The position numbers and the translations under genes are program-made. Below, one piece after another: positions 55,545-64,000 of a stretch of DNA of 64,000 nt. Positions within the stretch are counted from its first letter, which is position 1. Each line of letters opens with the position of its first letter. The DNA comes from Undaria pinnatifida (lineage: Eukaryota; Sar; Phaeophyceae; Laminariales; Alariaceae). The stretch spans positions 8,756,121 to 8,820,120 of the forward strand of contig JABAKD010000016.1 of NCBI GenBank assembly GCA_012845835.1. Direction: 5' to 3'. A model generated the notes under the pieces. It was given only the letters and a program-made list of their open reading frames with translations, searched no databases and was not told the DNA's origin.

Positions 55545-55715
55545 GGAAAAAAAAGAAGCAAAGAAAAGAAAAGAAGAGAAGAGGAAAGGAAAGAAAATAA
55601 GAGAAAAGGAAAGAAAAGAAAAGAAAAGAAAGCGAAAAAGGAAAGGGAATAAAAGACAAGACCAGAAAAGGCAAGACAAGAAGAGGAAGCAAAGAAAGGG
55701 AGAGGGAAAAAACGT
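55545..55715. repeat. Purine tract (GAAAA/GGAAA)
   Basis: Almost uninterrupted A/G sequence of about 170 bp; Lys/Glu/Arg frames are artefacts. Confidence 0.92.
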
Positions 55716-55917
55716 CATACTAGTAGACCCTAGGAACTAACTAAAGACGGCATTGGGCTCATGGAGGGTATCAAGTGCATCAATGGCACTGGGGGGAGAT
55801 CGCAACCAGGCGAAGAAGTCAGGGCGGCCTTACTATCTTGTGACGGCCATTGGAAGGCCCACAAACTTCAAGACGATGATGGCCAGACCCAGACTTCAGT
55901 CTCTTGGGCAGGACGCC

Positions 55918-56166
55918 TCCCTTTCCCTCCCTCCCGTCCCCCCTTCCCCCCTCCCCCCCCTCCCCCCCTCCCCCCCCTCCCCCCTCCCCCATTCCCCCCT
56001 CCCCCCCTTCCCCCTCCCCCCCTCCCCCCCTCCCCCCTCCCCCCTCCCCCCCTCCCCCTTCCCCCCCTCCCCCTTCCCCCCCTCCCCCTTCCCCCCCTTC
56101 CCCCTGCCCCCCCTCGCCTTCCCCCCCTCCGCCCTCCCCCCCTCCCCCCCCCCGCCCCTCCCCCCG
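55918..56166. repeat. CCCCCTC pyrimidine array
   Basis: C-rich array with T every 5-8 bases, GGGGGA on the LINE's strand; it lies at the 3' side of the LINE ORF. Confidence 0.95.
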
Positions 56167-56169
56167 GCC

Positions 56170-59100
56170 GTTTAGAGACGCCGACGGTGGATGACGCTGC
56201 CGCGGCCTTTGCGTGTCGCTCTGCAGCTCTGCGTCTGTCCGCCTCATGCAATTTCCGCATGAATAACCCGGCTCCCTCCTCTACCCGTCGATACCATCTG
56301 CCGGCCTTCTGAGCAGCGTTTCGCCACCCTTCGAACTTCATTCCAAAGACCGATATATCCTCCTTCAGGTGCACCAACCAGTCCTTCTCTTGCCCCCCTG
56401 AGTAGTCCATACCCCCTACAAGCTCCCCAAACGTCACCCTCTGTGGCAGACGCTCCTCCCCCATACGTGCTACGAATTCCACAAACAGTATCCTCCGACT
56501 GTCGCATCTATGCTCTCGGAAGCTGTCTTGGCAAGCGCGTCGACGTACGATAGGGTGTGGTCGTCGCGCTTCTGTTTCCGCCATCCGAGGCGTCGGAGGA
56601 GCATGGAATGGTGAACCCGTCGTAGCCTGTCATAGTCAGGCTTGGTCGGGCTCCACGTCATGCAAACGTAGAGTAAGCCGGTCGCCCCGGTGGCGTATCA
56701 GGTTATCTTCGAGCCTGGTATAGGTCAGTTTCGTAAGTTCGAGCCCCGCCGAGTGCATACGCGTATAAATTTGTTGGGACTTTTTCTTGTGCACAAATTG
56801 ACTTGCAGAAAGCGCGAGAGCGTGAGTTAGCAACACTACTGGATGAAAAATCGACGAGCAGTGGGATTGCTAGACCCTATGCGCGATAAAAATTGAAGGC
56901 AAGAACCGGGGGGGAGAAGGGACGACACCTGTGACCACGGCTTGTCCAGAAGCTGGAAAATAAAAGTGTGAAGAGTAGTGTCTCGATCACCTCGGCTTTC
57001 AGCAACCGCACCTTCAACCGTAAGCGCACACCCGGGCGATCACAGATTTCCCTCTTTGTACCGCTGGAAGCACGCCCAGGCCCTCTGAAGACGCCGCGTT
57101 ATTTCGATGCAGAGTTCTCTGTCTGCGGTGATAGCCCCGCCCATGTACACAAACTCGATTGTTTGTATACCTGGTCGGCTGCATTGATTGTGAACGACAC
57201 CTTCCCCCCACCTTTGGTTTGCAGGCACATGATATCTGTTTTCGCCTCGGAGACCGTAAGCCCGAATGCCGAACACACAGTTACGATCACCGTCATCATC
57301 CTCTCCAACCCTTCTGATGATCACGATACGATGCCCGCATCGTCAGCGTACAGCATACCCCACAATCTCTGCACCTCCTCCTCCTCCTATCCCCGCCGCC
57401 CACGCGACTTTGCCTGAGCGTGAAGTGCTTCTTCTCGCCTTTCTCCTTTCGTTGGATCTACACAACGTTGTCCGTGATGGCTGCATCAGCGAGGAAGAGT
57501 TTCTCGGCCACACGCAGTACCGCCGTGAAAAACATGTTAAACAGCATTGGCGCGAGCACGCATCCTTGCCTGAGACCTCGCCCCACGTCGAACTTTTCCG
57601 AGCACTCTCCATCATCCAACCGCACGCATGCTTGCATGCCGTCGTGGAATCGGCGGATGACGGCGAGCATTATCGGTGGTACGCCAAAGCAAGCAAGGAC
57701 ATCCCACAGAAGGGTTCGGCCGACGGAAGCACATACTTTGGTGAGGTCGATACAGCACAAATACAAGGGGGTGTCCTTCCGCGCCTGTTCCTGCAGTCTT
57801 CGTACTACGAAGATCATGTCAACCGTCGAGCGTTGGGGTCTGAACCCACACTGTTCCTCCGGCAGAATGTTCTCGCGTTAGCAATATTAGTCACTCAGGC
57901 GACCCGCGATGACTTTGAGGAGTACTTTGCCGGCGTGAGCCACGAGGGAGATGCCACGATAATTTCCACACTCTGTCCGATATTTCTTCTCGTTAAGCAC
58001 CTTAATCGTTGCATCTTTCCATTGTTGCGGCACGCCACCTCCCCTCCACACAGCGACGATGATATCGTGAAATTTTCCGAGCGTGTCCAAATCTCTTTCG
58101 TCGGCCAAGACCTTCAAAAGCTCGGCCGGGAGACCATCGGGCCCTACCGCCTTTCGGTTCGCCAACGCACGGATCGCCTCCTCTACTTCGTACGTAGACG
58201 GGACATCGTGTAGTGGTCTGCACGGGGGCCACTGCTTAAGCTCGTCCACATTGCTCGGGTCAAGGATCGGCGACTTGGTGTTGAGCAATTTGTGCAACCA
58301 TCTCACCCACCGCTCGCGGATGAGGGCATTATCCCGCAGCAATCGACCTTTCTCGTCCTTGATGTACTGCGAGTCAAACTTCCTCTTCCCTTCCACATCC
58401 ATCCCCTTCAGGTGTTTGTAGAAGCCAAACTGACCACCTTCTCGGACACGCCCTTCGAGTTGGCTGACGTAATCTTCGAAGAACCTCTGTACAGCTTCCG
58501 CCCGCGTGCATTTCAGCTGTTTGATGGTCGCCTTCAAGGCTCACCGTAGATCACGACCATTTTGAGCAGAAAAGACCCGTTTCCTCGCGTCTCCCCTATC
58601 CTGCCATCGTGCATTCAACTCCGCTTTCGTCTCCTCGGTCGCACACCAGCCCCTCGAAACTTGTTTGTGCCGAATAGGGGGCGCTATGTCGGCCGCATTT
58701 GACAGTAGCATCTCGGTTAGTACTGAGGTCATGTCATCAACCCTTCAGGTATTAGTACCGGGTATCGGGGAGGCAAGCTTGGCTGCCATCGCTTCTTGGA
58801 AATTCATCTGGAGATGCGGGTCCGCCATTAATCTTGGTAGATCGATAGCTTGCCGGTTCTTGATGACTCTCTTTGGACGATTTGGTGCGATGCGGCACAA
58901 AAGACGAATATTTCCGAATTCGAGGTTATGGTCCGACTCAGCGTTCTCCCTGGGTGTGGTTCGCACAGTGACATGACGTACCAATCGTCTATCCACTTGC
59001 CGAGTCAGTATGTAGTCAATCCTGTACAAGGACTCTGAAACGTTTACGATATACCACGAGCAGGTGTAGCTGAGTACGTGTTGGGGAGGGCGAGTTTGTT

Positions 59101-59735
59101 ATCAGTGGCGTGAATCAAAACTCGCTCTCCGTTGTCGTTCAGTTCGTCACATCCGTATGCACCCAATACCTTGCTGTCGGTCCACCCGATCCCTCTCATG
59201 CCTGTACGAACATTTGCGTCCATCAGGACAAGGAGGTGGTCCCTACTGGGCACCCCCTTGACCACCTCGTCAAGTGAACTCCAAAAGTAATCATTTTCGC
59301 TGGTGCTCTTGTCGAGAGTGGGAGCATAGCCTACAATAAAAGACACACCGTTAGATGTCCCTTTGAGTTGGATGCGAACCTTCATCAATCTAGCACTGAT
59401 GCACTCAGCCGTGACGTCGCCCTTATCCATCCCTGCCACGATAGACTCTCTAACAGCTATGCCTACCCCTTGGTTCCCCTTCTTCTCGTGCTTTCCCCCG
59501 TCTGCTCCCGAGCAAAACACAACATACCCCGCCGCGGTAAAAGAATTTTGTCCATCGCACCTCGCCTCCTGCAATCCTATGATATCACAACCTGCGTCCC
59601 CGCAAGTCTTCAGTATCACCTCGGCGTGGCGTATACCGTTCGTGCCCTCGAAAGCTAGTGTGCGAACGTTGTACGTATCCACGACGAATTCCCCCGCTCT
59701 CGACTTAGCCCTTGCATCTGTGCGTACTTTCTAAG
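56170..59735 (-). mobile_element. Degenerate non-LTR retrotransposon (LINE) with APE endonuclease and RT
   Basis: Endonuclease at 59735-58745: TYNVRTL, IIGLQEARCDG, VGYAPT, LMDANVRTG, then YRIDYILTR and ESDHNLEF, split by a frameshift/stop near 59,044. RT at about 58,540-57,000: [79 protein letters not shown]. Two in-frame TAA codons (about 57,880) and a stop right after YADDAGIVS break it. The C-terminal part LRRVHHSMLLRRLGWRKQKR, DHTLSYVDALAKTA is typical of this LINE type. Not able to encode a whole protein. 5' and 3' ends not defined. Confidence 0.9.
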
Positions 59736-59739
59736 CAGC

Positions 59740-61290
59740 CCTTCGAAACCTCCTACGTCTCCTCCTCTTATTCCGAGCGTCCGATTTCTTCCCTTCCACC
59801 CTCCGTTTTTCCCAGAGTATTTCCCCCTTTCCGTCTACCTTCGCCCAGCGCGGTTCTTGCCTAAGTGCCAACGTGAAAAGGGCTGCCGTCCCGACACGCC
59901 ACGTTCATCTCCTTGCCGACTTTGGTGCTTACTCATGCGGGTTCGATCCTCTCTTCTCTGTTCGATACGAGCCCCACGCTTTCCGCGGCGGTGACGCGAC
60001 ACTGCGTCCGCAGGCAAGGCTGCTGCGTTAAAAAATTCCGCGTGAAATTATTTGTCACTGAAGCACCCCAACTGCGGATTCGAAGCAACGCAAGGGTCGT
60101 GTAGCCCAATTTCTGCCGCCTGGAACAGGCGGACTCCCTCCTCCGCCCCTCGCGCATTGTAGACGCGGTTACAGACAGGTGTGGTCGTAGAATTGTACCT
60201 GGCAAAGGCGCCCAAGAGGCGTTGAAACGCTTGGAACCTGGAACGACAACCAAGTGTGCTTGCTGTTGATTGGTTAGGGCCCGTCCACACGAGGAACAAA
60301 AAACGAAAAAAAAAAACAAAAAAAACGAAGAAGGGAAGATCCTTTCGTTTTTTGATGGAAAAAAGTATGTTCATTCCAAACGACACCCAAAAAAAACTGA
60401 AAATAAAGACAACAATTGTTGACCTTCCACGCCAAAACACGCGGTGCAACTTGACAGAATAACTCAGCCGCCGCAGCACACCGATTCGCGGCGAATGCAC
60501 CCGACGACGCAGCTGAACACACCCAGCTCGCACACCCGAAGCACCCCTGAGAGTAGACGGTGCTCGTGGTCCAACCCGCTCCCCCGGGATTGCTCTAGAA
60601 GTTGTGTTTGGTCATGGTTGTTTGTCGGCAGCCGTTGGATTACTGGGTGGCACCCTCATCGAAAAATATATCGCCACAGCCACGTCCTCACCCTCTGGTT
60701 TCTTGTGACCCTCTAGTTTCTTGCGTAGCCACCCCTTGGTCACACCCTAGCCGTACATGCTGGCTTCGACGGCGGACAAGCACCGTGGCAGCCCCACGAA
60801 CTACCCCACCTACCGTGCCCACCCCTACCGCTCCCACCGTGCGCCTTCGAACCGGTCACCCTATGTTCCTCTTCGCGCTGCTTATCCCATGTTTCGTTTT
60901 TTTTTACACCCCATTTCGTTTACTTTAAATGGTTTTGGGATTTTTAAAAATGAAAAAGCAAAACGGATTCATCGGGATCTCTACTGCTAGTTTCTGCTAC
61001 GATCGTATCTGACCAATGAAACTCGGCTACTCTTTAATTCTTTTTTGCTTTTTTTTCTCATTTGGGGCCTTATCAGATCGAATAGATTCCTAGCGTTCCC
61101 ACCCTGACGGTACATGTTGGAAGAGGAAGAATACATCCCAGAGTAGTTAATCTTAAGACACATATAAAACTAAAAGGGGTGCGATATTTCGGATCTTCAA
61201 CACAAATTGTATATCGCGATATGCGATTTCGCAAATCGTCCGATATATGTTTAACTCAAAATCGCCTTTTTTTTCCAGGAACCGTGAGAC
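59740..61290. other. Gene-free stretch beyond the LINE 5' end
   Basis: Basic low-complexity minus-strand frames near 59.8-60.0 kb could be residual LINE 5' sequence. A-rich and T-rich runs near 60.3 and 60.9 kb. No gene supported. Confidence 0.5.
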
Positions 61291-61299
61291 GTGAAACTT

Positions 61300-61500
61300 A
61301 GTGTGCGGATAATCAATCAGTGCGCTACTGTACCGGAGGACGGCAAACTACTTGGAGTAAGTGTGCGAATAACCAGTGCGCTACTGCTTGAAAAAATACA
61401 GCGAACTACTTGGAAATAGTGAGGAATACGAGTGAGTACGATACTTCAAAAAAGGACAAGAGTAGTAAACTACTTGGAATTAGTGTGCTTTTTTGTTTTT
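61300..61500. repeat. Short tandem repeat around AAACTACTTGGAA
   Basis: Three to four degenerate ~60-bp units with CAGTGCGCTACTG and AACTACTTGGA. Confidence 0.8.
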
Positions 61501-61804
61501 TGAAGCAAAGGTAGATAACCTTGAAACACTGTGCCCCAGGACTTGTGCACCGCAGGTACGAAGTCGCCACCCTTAAATACCCCTCGAGGCCATAGTCCCG
61601 AAGCCCGCCTGAGCTCATGAGCATCGGCTTGCCAGACCGCACGTCGCATGAAGCGCCTATGCGTTGCTGGCGGGATTCGGTATCTCGCTACACGTATGAC
61701 GTGTGGTCTACAGCAGCGGCAGCAGTGCTTCTCGTTAAGATTTCTCAAACTACTTAGGATGTTGCCGTGGGTAGAGCCCAGACCAGAACCCATGGCATCA
61801 GCGA

Positions 61805-62425
61805 TGGCACTGAAATATGCAAGGTTATGTTCTGGAGGGCTTGTGGATTCCGGGTAAGGGTGTGGGAGTCTAATAGAGAACTCCCAGAAGTTTCGGGTAC
61901 GGGTATGGAAGTGTTACAGAACTTCCAGAAGTTCCGGGTATTGTGGCACAGGCATACAGAACTCACAGAAATTCCGGGCGGATACAAAACATGCTGTATC
62001 CGTACCCCGGGTATTGTGGCACGGGTCGTACAAAACTGACAGAAGTTCCGGGTACGGGTATGAAAGTTTTACAAAACTGCCAGAATTTCCGGGTGTTGTG
62101 GCACGGACGTACATAACTTAAATAAGTCCCGGGCAGGTATAAACATGCTGTACCCGGACCCCGGGTCTTTGTGGCACTGGCTTACGGAACTGCCAGATGT
62201 TCCGGGTACGGGTATGAGTGTCCTACAGAGCTTACATAAGTTCTTTGTAGGGTAATACCCGGAGAAATACCCCTTGTATGGCTCTGCGTGTACCTTACGA
62301 ACAGAACGCAAAGACAAAGCTTGCGTACGGGTATGAATGTCATACAAAACTCACAGACGTTCCGGGTACGGGGAGGGTTGTACAGAACTCACACAAGTTC
62401 CGGGTACGGGTAATACCCGGGTAAA
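61805..62425. repeat. GTTCCGGGTACGGGTA minisatellite
   Basis: Higher-order repeat of about 60-110 bp built of AGTTCCGGGTACGGGTATG, CTTACAGAACT and GTATTGTGGCACGGG. The window's last bases (63,955-64,000) carry the same motif in reverse, so a second array starts there. Confidence 0.9.
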
Positions 62426-62989
62426 AACAACAAAATGGACTAGTAAACAATACGCAATTTTCAACGCATTTCCAACAATGCTGCGCTTGGCATACTGCAT
62501 GCACTGATACACTTATGGGAACATATCACATACATCCTGGCAACATATACGTACGATTGTATATGTCATAGCCCATTTTTGTTGTTCGTTCTTTCGTTCA
62601 CTAACAAACCCGTTTGTTTGTGTTGTTGGTGCTGTGTTCCTCAAATTTCACAATAAGAACTTTTCAACTCCCTTGGAAACGACTTCTTCCGCGGTCACAG
62701 GATTACCTCCACATAATAACCGAACTACATGCTGTTGCACAAGAACAAAACGTTGCAATATAACTAAAAATATTCGTGTACACTGCTTATTGGATGTTAT
62801 AAATATGGTCCCTCACCGGTTACACGACTTACAGGGCATACTTGATAAACGGATGCATTTCCTGCCACAGCTGTCAGATTTTGTCCCCATCAAACATGGG
62901 TTTTATCATTTACGCGCACATATTGATTTACATCACCCTGGTGACCCTGGTACAAGCTACACTGTAGTTCCAAGGGGAGTCGCCAACCT

Positions 62990-63100
62990 ATATCCTTAAT
63001 GAGGATACACACCCAGTAATACGCGCGATCGGAGTATCACACACAGCTTGCAAAGATGAGTTTCGGCTACATCTTCGATCTCACAGCTGGAGGAATGTAT
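62990..63100 (+). repeat. GCAGCTTGCAAAGATGAGT core repeat, copy 7, with extended homology
   Basis: TATATCCTTAATGAGGATAC, CACACAGCTTGCAAAGATGA and GATCTCACAGCTGG; sister of 47,240-47,350. Confidence 0.92.
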
Positions 63101-63341
63101 TTTTATTTTTTATATTAAATATAGTACCAATAATATGGAAAGCCCGAAAATCCTTCCAAACGAGAAAAACAACTACAATTAACACCTTATTTTTTTTGCT
63201 TCTTTCTTTCTTTTTTTCCTTGGTGCCATTTATTATCCTTGCGCTTCTCTCGCGCTCCCTCCCAGTAGTAACTCAGACCCAGGGTCACATAGTGGGCCCT
63301 TCTCCCCACTCCCCACTCCTCTACTTTTTTTTTTTTCTTTC

Positions 63342-63515
63342 ATCCTCCGGCGGATGGGGCAAAAAAAAGATCGACACACGACGCGTATGAAAATACGTGG
63401 AAGTGTGGTGAGCTAAAGCTTTATTTTTCCCCATCCGCCGCAGGATAAAGAATTAAAAAAAAAAAGCTTTAGCTCACCACACTTCCACGTATTTTCATAC
63501 GCGTCGTGTGTCGAT
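63342..63515. repeat. Interlocked pair of inverted repeats
   Basis: Arm A 63370-63422 (53 bp, starting ATCGACACACGACGCG) is perfectly reverse-complemented at 63463-63515. Arm X 63342-63359 (ATCCTCCGGCGGATGGGG) is reverse-complemented with one mismatch at 63429-63446. Order X-A-X'-A'. Confidence 0.95.
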
Positions 63516-63519
63516 TTAA

Positions 63520-64000
63520 CTCAGTTGCTTTCGCAGCCCAACGCTAGGTGGCGCACCCTTCGGGTCCCATTGTAGGTATAGCGTAAGCTGTCCCTATCAG
63601 TGGTCTTCATTACAACCCCGGCAGCGCAAGCTGCCGTTATATACTACTGTACTATAATAACAGAATACTTACAAATATTATCTAATAAAAAAAAATCGAG
63701 TACGAAGACGCCCACCGGGTTCCATCCATTATACAAAGATGCTCACCGGGTATACATCTCGTACGTCACATGACACATACATACGTTTTCTTTTTTTGTT
63801 CTATCTAGAGAATTGAAAAGCGTATACATACGTCGTACGAGTTTTTTTAGGGGGCTTGGTTCTGTGGTTAATTACGTGTCGGGGTCTGGTGTCAGCGTGG
63901 CGGACGAGGCATGACGTCAAAATACGTTCAACCCTAATTTTTACCGACCATTGCGGGTATTGTTACAAACGTATTCCCGTACCCGGGGTGTTGTGCCATA
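63520..64000. other. Gene-free end of window
   Basis: No gene seen; CCCACCGGGT/GCTCACCGGGT short repeat near 63,710-63,745 and the start of a reversed GGGTACGGG array at the very end. Confidence 0.5.

Noticed and set aside
55868-56584. Gly/Arg-rich protein at the LINE 3' side
   Set aside because: The first part is the LINE C-terminus and the rest is translated GGGGGA array; not a separate gene.

Overview
This 64 kb window is nuclear DNA of a eukaryote with long, repeat-filled spliceosomal introns (GT donors, AG acceptors). It holds one convincing protein-coding gene, on the minus strand. I read it as a full-length ABCC (MRP/multidrug-resistance-associated) ABC transporter in 28 coding exons from about 37,570 down to 5,580. 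Every junction was placed by GT/AG, and the intron phases agree throughout. The spliced coding length, counting only from the ATG at 37,570, is 5,127 nt, which is 1,708 codons plus stop. The order is N-terminal ABCC segment, TMD1, NBD1, a long linker, TMD2, NBD2 and a low-complexity tail. The organism cannot be fixed from this alone. The long GC-mixed introns, triplet microsatellites, plant/protist-like ABCC NBD1 and TTAGGG-like telomeric repeats would suit a stramenopile, perhaps a brown alga, but that is inference.

Region by region: 1-5.5 kb is gene-free and carries two eroded fragments of an ABCC paralogue (exon-3-like and exon-22-like), short tandem arrays and an ATCAA-type minisatellite. 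5.58-37.57 kb is the ABCC gene. Its introns carry CCA/CTA/CAA arrays, a GGGA array, a GAACC pentamer array, three terminal-inverted-repeat MITEs, and two recent duplications that each copied a splice donor. 37.6-64 kb has no intact gene and is a transposon graveyard. It contains a complete miniature LTR element (TRIM) at 52.8-53.2 kb with PBS and polypurine tract, and a second partial TRIM at 44.0 kb. A third TRIM at 46.8-47.0 kb has what looks like an almost complete tRNA-Ser copy abutting its LTR, and a TTAA-target MITE is nested in that LTR. The same stretch holds two degenerate non-LTR (LINE) reverse-transcriptase copies, inverted arrays of a 12-bp CCGCGG minisatellite flanking telomere-like repeats, a broken ORF with an acidic tail, and a striking interlocked pair of inverted repeats at 63.34-63.52 kb.

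The most interesting material is the mobile-element record. Sibling repeat copies inside the window act as empty-site controls for three insertions of one roughly 95-bp TTAA MITE, and the tRNA-bearing TRIM looks like a fossil of primer read-through during reverse transcription.
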